Assembly (NCBI GenBank): GCA_020073005.1 | Contig: JAIQFX010000059.1 | Span: 16,961-80,960, forward strand | From: Terriglobia bacterium | GTDB taxonomy: Bacteria; Acidobacteriota; Vicinamibacteria; Vicinamibacterales; CAVVIG01 | Length of the DNA: 64,000 bases | Direction of reading: 5' to 3' | In this document: piece after piece, positions 16,470 through 25,747 of the stretch | Numbering within the stretch: position 1 is the first letter of the stretch | Layout: each line of letters opens with the position of its first letter | Notes under the pieces: generated by a model | What the model saw: only the letters and a program-made list of their open reading frames with translations | Told to the model about the DNA's origin: nothing | The model's database searches: none | Made by a program: the position numbers and the translations under genes

Positions 16470-16925
16470 TCAGCCGAAAACGGCGTAGCGATACACGTTG
16501 GTCTCACGCCGCACGAATCCCAGCCGCCGGTAGAGCCGGTTCGCGACGACTTTGGCCGGCCGCGACGTCAGGTCGATGGCGCGCGCGCCACTCTCCCCGG
16601 CCCGCTTGATCGCGGCCCGCACCAGCTGCTCACCGACGCCGCGCCCGCGCACCCGCTCGTCGACGATGACGTCTTCAATCCACGCGCGCGTGCCGGTCGG
16701 GATCGGAAAGACGACGAGCGTGAGCGTTCCGACGATCTGGCCTTCTGTGTCGCGCGCCACGAACAGCGTGTTGCCCGGCGCCGCCAGAATCTCGCCCACC
16801 TTCTGCGCCGAGAGCATCAGCGCCGTGTCGGACAACTGCGGCAGGAGCCGGTTGAGCGCTTCGACCAGCGCGGGGTCGCCCCCGTACACGACTGCGATCT
16901 CAACGTTTGGATGTGACGGCAGCAT
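16470..16925 (-). CDS. GNAT-family N-acetyltransferase
   Basis: 151 residues, one GNAT domain. The acetyl-CoA pyrophosphate loop is RVRGRGVGEQLVRAA (R/QxxGxG/A type), preceded by the strand WIEDVIVDERV and followed by NRLYRRLGFVRRETNVYRY. Substrate unknown. It is the last gene of the long leftward operon and overlaps its upstream neighbour by 26 bases. The gap to the next gene (16325-16469) holds no recognisable feature. Confidence 0.88.
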   Translation of the reverse strand: MLPSHPNVEIAVVYGGDPALVEALNRLLPQLSDTALMLSAQKVGEILAAPGNTLFVARDTEGQIVGTLTLVVFPIPTGTRAWIEDVIVDERVRGRGVGEQLVRAAIKRAGESGARAIDLTSRPAKVVANRLYRRLGFVRRETNVYRYAVFG

Positions 16926-17346
16926 CGGACACCTCCCTCGCCGGCGCGCAACACCGCGCGACGACGACGGCCAGCAGCACGAGCTCGGTGCCGCCGGCGG
17001 CGATCCAGGTGGCCAGCAGAGCGTAGGGCACCGGATAGAGCACGGCCTGGACGCAGGCGGCCGGGACCACCGTCAGCAGCGTCATGATGACGCCGAAGCG
17101 CGCGCCCCGCTTCACCCAGGATCCATCGTCGTCCATCAGCGTGTACACGCGGATGAAAGCGACCAGGAACAGCAGTTGACCGAACGCGAGCATCCACGTC
17201 TTCGGCGCGGACACGGAGGCGAGGCTCCAGAACAGTTCGTAGTGGCTGTAGATCGGAATCACCCACGTCGTTCTGAGCACGTGGCTCACGACGCCGAGCA
17301 GCACGAAGCCCGCCACGATCGCCGCGCCGGTCTGCTTGAAGGTCAT
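16900..17346 (-). CDS. Four-helix integral membrane protein of unknown function
   Basis: 148 residues from ATG 17346, whose ATGA overlaps the stop of the preceding gene. Four hydrophobic helices are visible: near residues 7-25, 50-68, 85-105 and 110-132 (TELVLLAVVVARC). Charged loops are short. No catalytic motif is seen. Location at the end of the polysaccharide operon gives no firm clue to function. Confidence 0.7.
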   Translation of the reverse strand: MTFKQTGAAIVAGFVLLGVVSHVLRTTWVIPIYSHYELFWSLASVSAPKTWMLAFGQLLFLVAFIRVYTLMDDDGSWVKRGARFGVIMTLLTVVPAACVQAVLYPVPYALLATWIAAGGTELVLLAVVVARCCAPAREVSDAAVTSKR

Positions 17347-18491
17347 GAGCCCTGGAGCGCTCCTGACGTCGATCGATAACTGATTCGATAGATCGCGCCG
17401 GCGAGATCGTCCGACACGAGCAGCGCGCCGTCCGGCATGACGAGCACGTCGACGGGCCGGCCCCACGCGTGCCGTCCCTGCAGCCAGCCGTCGGCGAACG
17501 TGCCGTATTCCACCGGCCGGTGGCCGTCGAGCCGCACCCGCGTGAGACGATATCCGAGCGGCGCCGTGCGGTTCGTCGAGCCGTGCTCCGCGATGAAGAT
17601 CTGGCCGCGGTACTCCGGCGGAAACTGGCGGCCCGTGTAGAACCTCAGGCCGAGCGGGACGACGTGCGGGCCGAGCGCGGCCGCGGCCGGCTCAAAGGCG
17701 GCGCAGTCATGCCCGGCCGCGAAGAACGGATCGGGGATCGACTGCGCGTGACAGTACGGATATCCGAAGTGCAGGCCGGCGCGCGCCGCCCGGTTGAGCT
17801 CCTCGGGCGGCAGGTTCTCGCCCAGCAGATCGATTCCGTTGTCGGTGAACCAGAGTTCATGCGTCGCTGGATGCCAGTCGAATCCGACGCTGTTGCGGAT
17901 ACCGCGCGCGAACGTTTCCAGCCCCGTGCCGTCCGGGCGCATCCGTGCGATCGTGCCGAAGCGCGGGTCGTCGGGCTCGCAGCGATCGCAGGGAACGCCG
18001 ATCGACACGTAGAGCCAGCCGTCAGGGCCGAAGCGCAGGACCTTCGACGCGTGGAGATCGCGCGCGGGCAGATCGTCGCGCACGACGGCCGGCGCGGGCG
18101 GATCGTCCAGCCGCGACTCGATGGCGTCGAGGCGCAGCACCCGCGTCGGCTCCGCGACGAAGAGCGCGCCGTCGCGGAATGCCACGCCGTCGGGCTGGTG
18201 AAACCCCCGCACGACGGCGCGCACGCGGCCCTGCGGCGCGGCGCCGCCACGGGTGGCAACGGCGTACACGGCACCCTCGGCCCGCGAGGCGACGAAGAGC
18301 GTTCCGGCGTCGCCCAGCGCCATCGATCGCGCGCCGCGGACGCCGCCGGCGTACAGGTCGATCGCGAATCCGGCGGGCAGCCTGATCGTGTCGAGCCTGA
18401 GGCGATCGGACCGCGCGTCGCCGGCCGCGCACGCGCACGCCGGCGCCGCGAGGAGCGTGAGGGCGAGCGCGCGCCGCCAGCAGCAGGTCAT
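17343..18491 (-). CDS. Secreted sorbosone/glucose-dehydrogenase-like beta-propeller (PQQ-dependent sugar dehydrogenase family)
   Basis: 382 residues. A signal peptide with Cys-rich end (ALALTLLAAPACACA) precedes a six-bladed propeller: LPAGFAIDLYAGGVRGARSM, HASKVLRFGPDGWLYVSIG, DWHPATHELWFTDNGID, EYRGQIFIAEHGSTNR and VDVLVMPDGALLVSDD. These blocks are those of soluble PQQ glucose dehydrogenase and sorbosone dehydrogenases, which oxidise sugars in the periplasm. The catalytic-His equivalent appears to be in DLHASK. It overlaps both neighbouring genes by four bases, so it belongs to the operon. Confidence 0.82.
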   Translation of the reverse strand: MTCCWRRALALTLLAAPACACAAGDARSDRLRLDTIRLPAGFAIDLYAGGVRGARSMALGDAGTLFVASRAEGAVYAVATRGGAAPQGRVRAVVRGFHQPDGVAFRDGALFVAEPTRVLRLDAIESRLDDPPAPAVVRDDLPARDLHASKVLRFGPDGWLYVSIGVPCDRCEPDDPRFGTIARMRPDGTGLETFARGIRNSVGFDWHPATHELWFTDNGIDLLGENLPPEELNRAARAGLHFGYPYCHAQSIPDPFFAAGHDCAAFEPAAAALGPHVVPLGLRFYTGRQFPPEYRGQIFIAEHGSTNRTAPLGYRLTRVRLDGHRPVEYGTFADGWLQGRHAWGRPVDVLVMPDGALLVSDDLAGAIYRISYRSTSGALQGS

Positions 18492-19546
18492 GCGCGGATC
18501 GTCGCGTCGGCCGGCGATCGCGCCCGGTCCGCGACGTCGGTCAGGTAGTAGGTGAGCAGATCCTGGCAACTGCGCCGCAGCGAGTATTTGCACCGGAAGC
18601 CCATGCCCGCGAGGCGGCTGATGTCGGCGCGCTGCCGGCGCACGGCGCCCGGCGGCTGCGCGATCGCCTGCACGGCCATCCGGCCCTGGAGGTCGGCGAG
18701 CCTGAGGAAATCGTTCAGGACCGTCTCGATGCTGGTTTCCCGCCCGCTGCCGACGTTCACGATCGGGCTGGCCCGCTCGCGCTGCGCGATGACGGTCAGC
18801 GCGCGCACCGCGTCCCGGACGTCGATGAAGTCGCGCGTCGTGTGGAGATCGTCGACCGTCATCGCGGGCGGCGCCTCTCCGCGCATGACGGCCGCGATCT
18901 GCGATGCAAACCGCCCGGCGACGTGCCGCTCGTCCTGCCCGGGCCCGATCACGTTGAACACGCGCGCACACGTCACCGGCACGCGATGCTGCGCCGCCAG
19001 CAGCCGCGCGGCATACTCGGCCGCCAGCTTGCTCGTCGTGTAGAGATCGGAAGGGAGGCAGGCGGCGTCCTCGCGCAGCGGCGGCGCGGCGTCGGCCGGC
19101 TGTCCGTACACGCCGCCCGACGAGACGAGGACGGCCATGCGCGCCCCGCACTTCGGCTGCGCCAGGGCCTCGATCAGGTGCATCGTGCCGAGCACGTTGG
19201 ACTCGAACAGCGCGCGCGGCGGATCGTCGCGGAGCGCCGACGCGAGATGGAAGACGAACTGCGGCCGGAAATCGGCGACGACGCCCGAGAGGGCGCGCGC
19301 GTTGCGGAGATCGACGCGGACGTAGGTGACCTGGCTCCTGCGCAGCCGGAGCGCCATCGGCATCGGCGCGGGCAGCGCCCGGCCTCCCCAGTGCACGGAG
19401 TGGGTGAAGGCGTCGGACGGACCCGGCGACCGCCCGAGGCCGAGAATCTGCGCAGCCGGAAACGTTTCCGTGAGCCACGCCGCCAGGTACCGGCCGAGCA
19501 GCCCCTGCGAGCCGGTTACGAGGATCCGTTCGATGTCCGTATCCAC
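18488..19546 (-). CDS. NAD(P)-dependent nucleotide-sugar epimerase/dehydratase (GDP-sugar 4-keto-reductase-like)
   Basis: 352 residues from a GTG start. Rossmann motif ILVTGSQGLLGRYL, NAD-site FHLASA, catalytic YTTSK (YxxxK), and ARVFNVIGPGQDERHV, a pattern common in GDP-4-keto-6-deoxymannose reductases (Rmd type). Extended SDR enzymes of this kind epimerise, dehydrate or reduce nucleotide-linked sugars. It overlaps the preceding epimerase gene by about 30 bases. Substrate not determinable from sequence; it may act on the nucleotide-activated product of the upstream cyclitol-like block. Confidence 0.85.
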   Translation of the reverse strand: MDTDIERILVTGSQGLLGRYLAAWLTETFPAAQILGLGRSPGPSDAFTHSVHWGGRALPAPMPMALRLRRSQVTYVRVDLRNARALSGVVADFRPQFVFHLASALRDDPPRALFESNVLGTMHLIEALAQPKCGARMAVLVSSGGVYGQPADAAPPLREDAACLPSDLYTTSKLAAEYAARLLAAQHRVPVTCARVFNVIGPGQDERHVAGRFASQIAAVMRGEAPPAMTVDDLHTTRDFIDVRDAVRALTVIAQRERASPIVNVGSGRETSIETVLNDFLRLADLQGRMAVQAIAQPPGAVRRQRADISRLAGMGFRCKYSLRRSCQDLLTYYLTDVADRARSPADATIRA

Positions 19547-20487
19547 GCGATGGTGGCCTCCAGGCCGTCCTCGAGCGACACGCGCGGCGCCCAGCCGAGC
19601 GTCCGCAGCGCACGCCGCGGGTCGGCGACGAGGTGAAGGATGTCGCTCTGTTCGGGCCGCGACGGCGCATCGGCCCGCTCGATCGGCGCGCTTCGTCCGA
19701 TCACTGTCAACACGAGGGACGCGAGCTCGGCGACGCTCGTCCCGCAGCCCGTGCCGATGTTGACGGTCAGGTCGCGGTGATCGCCGGCGCACGCCAGCAC
19801 GGCGGCCCTGGCCACATCGTCGACGTAGCAGTAATCGCGCACGGGACGGAGATCGCGCACCGTCACGCGCGTCCCGCCGCACGCCTGCCGCACCAGCGTG
19901 TCGATCAGCGAGCCGCGGGGCAGGCGGGGGCCGTAGATCGAGAAGGGCCGCAGAATCGCCGCGCGCACGTACCCGGCGCCGGCGAACGTCCGCACGAGGT
20001 GCTCGGCGCCGATCTTCGCGGCGGCGTACGGCGAGCGCGCGTGCGGATGGCTCCGTTCGGTCACGCGCCGCGTCGCCGGCGCGCCGTAGACCTCGGCCGA
20101 CGAGATGTAGACGACGCGCCGCACGCCGGTGCGGCGGCACGCGTCGAGGGCCGTGGCCGTGCCGACGGTGTGGACGCGCGCGTACTCCGCGGGCCGTTCG
20201 AACGACGCCGCGACCGACGGCGGCCCGGCCGCGTGAATCAAGACGTCGGCGCCCTCCGCGATCGACCGCACCGCGCCGCCATCGGTGATCTCGCCTCGCA
20301 GCGTGACCATGGCGCCAGGGTCGTCACGATCGCCGGGCATGTCCGCTCCGGACGACGCCGGCGGTCCGACGAACGCCCGCACGGAGGCGCGCGCGCGCCT
20401 GAGCGCGGAGACGATCGCACCGCCGAGGAAGCCATTGGCCCCCGTGACGGCGACCGTCAGACCCCTGAGATCAGTTACGCGATCCAT
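19516..20487 (-). CDS. NAD-dependent epimerase/dehydratase (extended SDR)
   Basis: 323 residues. N-terminal VAVTGANGFLGGAIVSAL is the NAD-binding GxxGxxG loop; YISSAEVYGAP and SPYAAAKIGAEHL supply the Ser and YxxxK catalytic residues; VNIGTG and the C-terminal DILHLVADPRRALRTLGWAP are typical of UDP-glucose 4-epimerase relatives. It is the first of two adjacent epimerases and overlaps the glycosyltransferase gene by 13 bases. Confidence 0.88.
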   Translation of the reverse strand: MDRVTDLRGLTVAVTGANGFLGGAIVSALRRARASVRAFVGPPASSGADMPGDRDDPGAMVTLRGEITDGGAVRSIAEGADVLIHAAGPPSVAASFERPAEYARVHTVGTATALDACRRTGVRRVVYISSAEVYGAPATRRVTERSHPHARSPYAAAKIGAEHLVRTFAGAGYVRAAILRPFSIYGPRLPRGSLIDTLVRQACGGTRVTVRDLRPVRDYCYVDDVARAAVLACAGDHRDLTVNIGTGCGTSVAELASLVLTVIGRSAPIERADAPSRPEQSDILHLVADPRRALRTLGWAPRVSLEDGLEATIAWIRTSNGSS

Positions 20488-21683
20488 GGTCCGTCCGCGC
20501 GTGCGCGCGCGAGGGATTCCAACAGCGCTTCCAGTCGTCCGGTCATGACGTCCGGCCGGTATTCGTCGCGATACCGGTCATGCGCCGCCTCGGCGAGGCG
20601 GCGCGCGCGGTCCGGATCGTCCAGCAGGCGCAGCAGCGCCGCGGCGAGATCGTCCGGACAGTCCGGCCGCACGACGAGACCGGTGCGACCGTGCTCGACC
20701 GCGTCCGGAATGCCGCCGACCGCGGTGACGACCGCCGGCTTGGCCAGCGCCATGCCTTCGAGAATGGCGTTGGGCAGCGAGTCGAACAGCGTCGCGTGCG
20801 CGTGCACGTCGACGATGCTCCAGATGTCGCCGATCGGCCCCGGATAACTCACGATGCGCGTGTGCGCCGCCACGCCGAGCGCGGCGGCCTCGCGCTGCAG
20901 GTGCGCGGCGTAGCCGCTGCCCGGCCGCTCGAAGCCGACGAGGAGGAAGTACACGTCGCGACGCGCCGCGAGGATGAGGCGCGCCGCGTGGAGCAGCACG
21001 CCGTACCCCTTGTACGGCACGAGCCCGCCGATCTGCGCGACGACGCGGACGTGCGCGCCGCACGGGATGGCGAGACTGCGCCGGACCTCGTCGGGCGGGC
21101 GCGCGGGCCGCGGCGGGACGACGCCGTTGGGAATCACGAAGACGCGGACGCGCGCGGGCCGCATCCACGTCCGGATGTCGTCGGCGCGCACGTCGGAGTC
21201 GGTGATCGTGGCGCGCGCGTTCCAGATCGCGAAGCGCCCGATCGCGTCCCACGCCGGCACGGCGGCCGGCGGCCGCGCGCTGTAGAGCGTCAAGGCGCAC
21301 GGCACGGGAGTGCCGGCCGTCGCCAGGGCGGCCACCACGCCGGCTGATTCCAGATGCGCGTCCACCACGTCGACACGCTGGTCGCGCATGACGCGGCGCA
21401 GGCGGCGGACCTTGCGGGCCAGACGCCGCGCGGCGCCGGGCACGCGGGCGGCGAGCGGGCGGCCGCGGGCGGCGTCGCCTTCGCCGAGATCGACGACGTT
21501 CACGCCCGCCGCCGCATACTGCGCGCGCATCGCCGACGACTGCGGCGGGCACGCGGCGGCCGCGCGGATCGCCAGGACGGAATGCCGGAAGCGGCGCCGG
21601 TCGATCGTGCGCGCGAAGGTCAGCAGGCGGTTCTCGCCGCCGCCGAATCCGAGATCGTCAATGACCGAGAGGACGTGCGTCAT
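20475..21683 (-). CDS. GT4-family (GT-B) glycosyltransferase
   Basis: 402 residues. N-terminal acceptor domain starts SVIDDLGFGGGENRLLTFA; the donor domain has VVAQIGGLVPYKGYGVLLHA, HAHATLFDSLPNAILEGMAL (the E-x7-E type region) and KPAVVTAVGGIPDAV. These define GT4 retaining transferases that move a sugar, or a cyclitol in some antibiotics, from a nucleotide donor. It follows the nucleotidyltransferase gene with a four-base overlap and may use that enzyme's product. Confidence 0.9.
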   Translation of the reverse strand: MTHVLSVIDDLGFGGGENRLLTFARTIDRRRFRHSVLAIRAAAACPPQSSAMRAQYAAAGVNVVDLGEGDAARGRPLAARVPGAARRLARKVRRLRRVMRDQRVDVVDAHLESAGVVAALATAGTPVPCALTLYSARPPAAVPAWDAIGRFAIWNARATITDSDVRADDIRTWMRPARVRVFVIPNGVVPPRPARPPDEVRRSLAIPCGAHVRVVAQIGGLVPYKGYGVLLHAARLILAARRDVYFLLVGFERPGSGYAAHLQREAAALGVAAHTRIVSYPGPIGDIWSIVDVHAHATLFDSLPNAILEGMALAKPAVVTAVGGIPDAVEHGRTGLVVRPDCPDDLAAALLRLLDDPDRARRLAEAAHDRYRDEYRPDVMTGRLEALLESLARARADGPWIA

Positions 21684-22456
21684 TGCCCGGTGCCGCCGAA
21701 CTCGGCGGCGTGCTCGCGGACGAGCCGCTCGGCGCGGGAGACGTCGAACGCGTCGTTCACGTCGATCCACGGGGCGTGATGGACGAACGCGGACACCGTC
21801 GCGCCGCGCCGCGTCAGCAGATCGAAGAGGTCCGGCACGTTCACGGCGCGATCGGGCGCGATGTGCCCGCACGCCTCCGGCGAGAGGACGTAGGTGCCGC
21901 TCGAGATGCGGATCGGCCGCGCGGGCTTCTCGAGGTACGCCGTCACCGCGTCGCCCTGCACGACGACTTCGCCGTACGGGATCGTGAACGGCTCCCAGTG
22001 CGTCGCGATGGTCATCGCCGCCATCTGATCGCGGTGCCAGCCGATGAAGCGGCGCAGGTTCAGCGTCGTCAGGTTGTCGACGTTGACGACGAGCAGTGCC
22101 GCGCAATCGGTTCCGGCCGCCCGCGCCGCGCCGATCGTGCCGAGCGGCTGTTCCTCGATGAAGATGTCGACGCGCGCGCCGGACGCCTCCGCGCAGCGGC
22201 CGCCGATCTCGCGGCACGCGTCCGCGAGCGCGGGCTCGCGCGCGCTCACCGCGATCGTGATCGCCGGCAGCCCCTGCCGCAGGAGCATCCGGAGATTGCG
22301 CTCGAGGAGCGAGATCCCGAGCACGGGCGTGAGGGCCTTGTGCGCGGCTCCGCTGGACTTCCGCATGCGGGCCGCGCGGCCGCCCGCCATCACCAGCGCT
22401 TTGACGCCGGCGATCTGCGGCGCCGCGACGTCGATCGTCATGGGCGTGGCGGTCAT
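21680..22456 (-). CDS. Sugar-phosphate nucleotidyltransferase
   Basis: 258 residues. The N-terminal pyrophosphorylase signature is KALVMAGGRAARMRKSSGAAHKAL, of which VMAGGRAARM and HKAL match the GGxGxRM...K pattern with a one-residue change (Pro before Lys is missing). The core has VVNVDNLTTLNLRRFI (metal-binding Asp) and TAYLEKPARPIRISSGTYVL. It would activate a sugar 1-phosphate or cyclitol phosphate with an NTP. It overlaps the DegT aminotransferase and GT4 genes by four bases each. Confidence 0.85.
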   Translation of the reverse strand: MTATPMTIDVAAPQIAGVKALVMAGGRAARMRKSSGAAHKALTPVLGISLLERNLRMLLRQGLPAITIAVSAREPALADACREIGGRCAEASGARVDIFIEEQPLGTIGAARAAGTDCAALLVVNVDNLTTLNLRRFIGWHRDQMAAMTIATHWEPFTIPYGEVVVQGDAVTAYLEKPARPIRISSGTYVLSPEACGHIAPDRAVNVPDLFDLLTRRGATVSAFVHHAPWIDVNDAFDVSRAERLVREHAAEFGGTGQ

Positions 22457-23556
22457 GCGCCGAAGAACGCGCGCACGGTGTCGACGACGAACTCGATCTC
22501 CGGCAGGGCCAGGTCCGGCCGGATCGGCAGGCACAGCAGCTCGTGCGCGAGCCGCTCGGCCACGGGGAACTGGCCGCGCCGCCACCCGAGGTCCGCGAAC
22601 GCCGGCTGCAGGTGAATCGGCGTCGGATACCGCACGACCGCGTCGACGCCGGCCGCCCGCAGGTGCGCGAGCAGCGCGTCGCGCCGATCCGTGCGCACCG
22701 TGAACAGATGAAAGACGTGCGCTTCGTGCGGCGCCCACGCCTGGAACGAGAGCGGCAGGCCCGCGAGCCCGTCGTGATACAGCCGCGCCACGCGCCGCCG
22801 TTGCGCGTTCCACGCGTCGAGGCGCGGCAGCTTCCACGACAGGATCCGCGCCTGGAGCGCGTCGAGCTTGCTGTTCGCGCCGGCCACGACGTGCTCGTTC
22901 TGCGCGCGCTGTCCGAGATTCCGCCGTTCCGCGATGCGGCCGGCGAGCGCGCGATCGCCGGTCGCGATGGCGCCGGCGTCGCCGGCCGCCGCGAGGTTCT
23001 TGCTGGGGTGAAAGCTGAAACAGCCCGCCGTCCCGAGACTGCCGACGCGACGGCCGTCGATCCGCGCGCCGTGGGCCTGCGCGGCGTCCTCGACGATCGC
23101 CAGCCCGGCGCGGTCCGCCAGCGCGCGCAGGGCGGCCAGCGGCGTCGGCTTGCCGTACAGATGGACGGGTACGACGGCTCGGGTGTCCGGACCGACGGCC
23201 GCCGCGACCTGCGGCTCGTCGATGAGATACGTGCGGTCGTCGGCGTCGACGAGATCGGGCGTCGCGCCGCTGAGGCGGATCGCCGCGACCGTGGCGTTGA
23301 ACGTGTTCGCCTGCGTGATCACGCGATCGCCCCTGCCGATGCCGAGCGCGGCGAGCGCGATCGTCAGCGCGTCGGTGCCGGTGTTGACGCCCTGCACGCA
23401 GCCGACGCCGAGATACGCGGCGAACTCCCGTTCGAACCGGCGCACGTCCTCGGTGAGCACGTACCGGCCGTCGACGAGCATGCGCTGGAGCTCGGCCATG
23501 AGGCACTCGACGCCCTCGCCGAATTGATGCGCGTAGTTGTAGCGGTGGACGTCCAT
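22453..23556 (-). CDS. DegT/DnrJ/EryC1/StrS PLP-dependent sugar aminotransferase
   Basis: 367 residues. VNTGTDALTIAL is the cofactor phosphate-binding start, AIVEDAAQAHGA contains the Asp that contacts the PLP ring, and CFSFHPSKNLAAAGDAG contains the Schiff-base Lys. C-terminal VVRYPTPIHLQPAF is the usual signature. The family transaminates keto-sugars and keto-cyclitols (StrS, ValM, AcbV). Its stop and start overlap with neighbours by 4 and 1 bases. Together with the cyclase it suggests an aminocyclitol or amino sugar. Confidence 0.92.
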   Translation of the reverse strand: MDVHRYNYAHQFGEGVECLMAELQRMLVDGRYVLTEDVRRFEREFAAYLGVGCVQGVNTGTDALTIALAALGIGRGDRVITQANTFNATVAAIRLSGATPDLVDADDRTYLIDEPQVAAAVGPDTRAVVPVHLYGKPTPLAALRALADRAGLAIVEDAAQAHGARIDGRRVGSLGTAGCFSFHPSKNLAAAGDAGAIATGDRALAGRIAERRNLGQRAQNEHVVAGANSKLDALQARILSWKLPRLDAWNAQRRRVARLYHDGLAGLPLSFQAWAPHEAHVFHLFTVRTDRRDALLAHLRAAGVDAVVRYPTPIHLQPAFADLGWRRGQFPVAERLAHELLCLPIRPDLALPEIEFVVDTVRAFFGA

Positions 23557-24551
23557 CACGCGTGGGTCGCGTCGGACACATCCCGGAGCGGGTCGCCGAT
23601 GTGGGCGGGGCGTCCGGAGGCCATCGACTGCCGCACGGCGTCGACGACGAGCTGGGTCCGCAGCGCGTCCGCGTAGTCGCACGCGACGGCACCGTGCGCG
23701 TTGTCGCCGACGGCGCGCAGGAATCGATCCGTCTCGATCGTGAAGATGGGTGTGGCGCCGTCGCCGGCCGGCGGCGCCTTCAACAGCGTCGACGCGATCG
23801 CGAACTCCCACCCCGACAGATCGACGCTGCCGTCGGCGGTCAGGACGCGGACGCCGATCTGCTTCTGCTTCTCGCGCATGCCGCACGTGTAGAGCAGCGT
23901 GCCGGCCTGGCCCGCGGCGAAGCGCAGCGCGATCGCCGCCGTCGCTTCGGGCGCGCTCCTGCGCGCGTTCGCCGGAATCGCCTGCACCAGGTCGATGTCG
24001 CCCAGCAGGAACCGGCAGACGTCGATCACGTGCGTCGCCTGCTCGTTGACGGGCCCGCCCGACAGCGCGGCGTCGAGCCACCACGGCACGTCGTAGATCC
24101 GCCCCGCCCAGTGACAGGCGACGCCCAGGACGTGCAGCCCGGCCAGCAGCGCGCGCGCCTGCTGGACCGACGCGCGGCACCGATTCATATAGCCGACCGC
24201 GTGAATGAGCGGACGCCGCGCCAGTTCGCGCGCGATCGGACCGCCGCCCTCCGCCGTCACGCCGATCGGCTTCTCGACGAAGAACGGCACGCGCGCGCGG
24301 AGAAACGTGTGGAGGAACTCCGTCCGGAACGCCGGCGGCGTGCAGAGGAATACCGCGTCGAGCGTCTGCCAGTCGTCGTCGTGCAGCCGCGCCGCGACGC
24401 GCGCGCCGGGCACCGCCGCCGCCAGCTCGAGCGCGAACGCCAGGTTGGCGTCGTGCAGCCAGGCGACCTGATGGCCGAGCGCGATCACCGCCAGCGCGCG
24501 CTCCCGCCCCATGCGCCCGCAGCCGATCACGCCGACGCGCAGCGGCTTCAT
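23556..24551 (-). CDS. Gfo/Idh/MocA-family oxidoreductase
   Basis: 331 residues. Rossmann opening RVGVIGCGRMGRERALAV, VFLCTPPAFRTEFL and the signature FFVEKPIGVT (EKP) identify the family, which oxidises or reduces sugars and inositols using NAD(P). GGPVNEQATHVIDVCRFLLG contains the catalytic Asp/His region. In this gene block it could create the keto group needed by the adjacent aminotransferase. The stop shares one base with the next start. Confidence 0.92.
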   Translation of the reverse strand: MKPLRVGVIGCGRMGRERALAVIALGHQVAWLHDANLAFALELAAAVPGARVAARLHDDDWQTLDAVFLCTPPAFRTEFLHTFLRARVPFFVEKPIGVTAEGGGPIARELARRPLIHAVGYMNRCRASVQQARALLAGLHVLGVACHWAGRIYDVPWWLDAALSGGPVNEQATHVIDVCRFLLGDIDLVQAIPANARRSAPEATAAIALRFAAGQAGTLLYTCGMREKQKQIGVRVLTADGSVDLSGWEFAIASTLLKAPPAGDGATPIFTIETDRFLRAVGDNAHGAVACDYADALRTQLVVDAVRQSMASGRPAHIGDPLRDVSDATHA

Positions 24552-25747
24552 GCCGTGTGCCTCAATCCCGCCGGCGCGTGCGAGACGATCTCGCCGACGA
24601 GGTCCGCGATCACGTCTGGCGCCGTGATCCAGGGATGGACGCGCAGCGCGGCCGCGAGCGCGGCCGGGTCGCGGTCCATCACCGCGTCGCACGCCAGCGC
24701 TTCGTACTGCGTGAACGCCTGGACGGCGCGCAGAACGTCCGGCGGCGCCGCGGCTCTCGGGCCGCGCTTCCGCAGACGTCCCCCGGCCGCCTCGTGCGGA
24801 ATCTCGAGGACATCGTCCGATCGGAATCCGGGATGCCAGCCGGCGTTCGGGCACGACAGGAAGAACGGCGTGTCGACCTCGCAGCCCGCGCGCGCCAGCA
24901 GGAGCGGGCCGACGGCCTCGGCGTACCACGGCGCGCTGCGCCGGCCGAGCGCCGCGTGGACGGCGGCGAGATCGCCGTCGAGGTATGCCGTGAAGCTGCG
25001 CTCGCTGACGCGCTCCAGCCACCGCGCGCGCGACTCGACGAGCGCGCGCTGCTCGCGCAGCACGGCGGCCGCGTCGTCGTGCAGCCGCACGTACTTCGTC
25101 GCGACGGCGCCGGGCACGGCGTGCCGGCCGGCCGTCACGCCGTGCAGCCAGCCGAGGTGATTGACGCCCACGTAGTCGAAGTCCAGCGACGCGGCCGGCA
25201 CGCCGAGGCCGTCGGCGATCCGGCGGAGCGCGAGCCACGGCACCTCGCAGATGCCGTAGAGGCGCAGTTGCGGAAACGCGCGGAACATGCCGCGCGCGAG
25301 CACGCCGACGGGCGACGTCATCAGCAGGATCAGCGCGTCCGGACAGCACCCGGTCAGCAGTTCGCCGATCAGCGCCAGATGCGGCCACGCGCGCCACGCC
25401 GCCGAGAGGCCGCCCGGGCCGAGCCCTTCGTCTCCGCACAAGTCGTACTTGAGCGGAAACGTCTCGTCGAAATGCCTCGAGGCGAAGCCGCCGGGCCGGA
25501 TCTGCACCAGCACGGTGTCCGCGCCGGCGAGCGCCGCGCGCAGGTGCGGCGCCTGCATCGTGGACGTGCGAATCGCGATCGGCGCCTCGCCGGCGCACAG
25601 GCGGGACGCGCGCGCCACCGCGGCGAGGTGGCGCGGCGTCCGTCCGGCCAGCGTCACGTCGATCGGGACGGCGTGGCGCCGCCGGCTCAGCCAGGCAAAC
25701 AGCGCCGGCGTGCTCTGGGCGCTGCCGCCGAGAATGACGAGCTTCAT
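24548..25747 (-). CDS. Glycoside hydrolase family 4-like NAD/Mn-dependent enzyme
   Basis: 399 residues. The NAD loop is ILGGSAQSTPALFAWL, followed by the GH4 blocks GDEGLGPGGLSAAWRAW, YGICEVPW (metal-binding Cys) and DYVGVNHLGWLHG (metal-binding His in NH). GH4 enzymes cleave glycosides, often 6-phospho-sugars, through oxidation at C3. Inclusion in a nucleotide-sugar/cyclitol operon is unusual; it may process a phosphorylated glycoside or act mainly as a redox enzyme on a ring hydroxyl. Overlaps both neighbours by four bases. Confidence 0.87.
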   Translation of the reverse strand: MKLVILGGSAQSTPALFAWLSRRRHAVPIDVTLAGRTPRHLAAVARASRLCAGEAPIAIRTSTMQAPHLRAALAGADTVLVQIRPGGFASRHFDETFPLKYDLCGDEGLGPGGLSAAWRAWPHLALIGELLTGCCPDALILLMTSPVGVLARGMFRAFPQLRLYGICEVPWLALRRIADGLGVPAASLDFDYVGVNHLGWLHGVTAGRHAVPGAVATKYVRLHDDAAAVLREQRALVESRARWLERVSERSFTAYLDGDLAAVHAALGRRSAPWYAEAVGPLLLARAGCEVDTPFFLSCPNAGWHPGFRSDDVLEIPHEAAGGRLRKRGPRAAAPPDVLRAVQAFTQYEALACDAVMDRDPAALAAALRVHPWITAPDVIADLVGEIVSHAPAGLRHTA

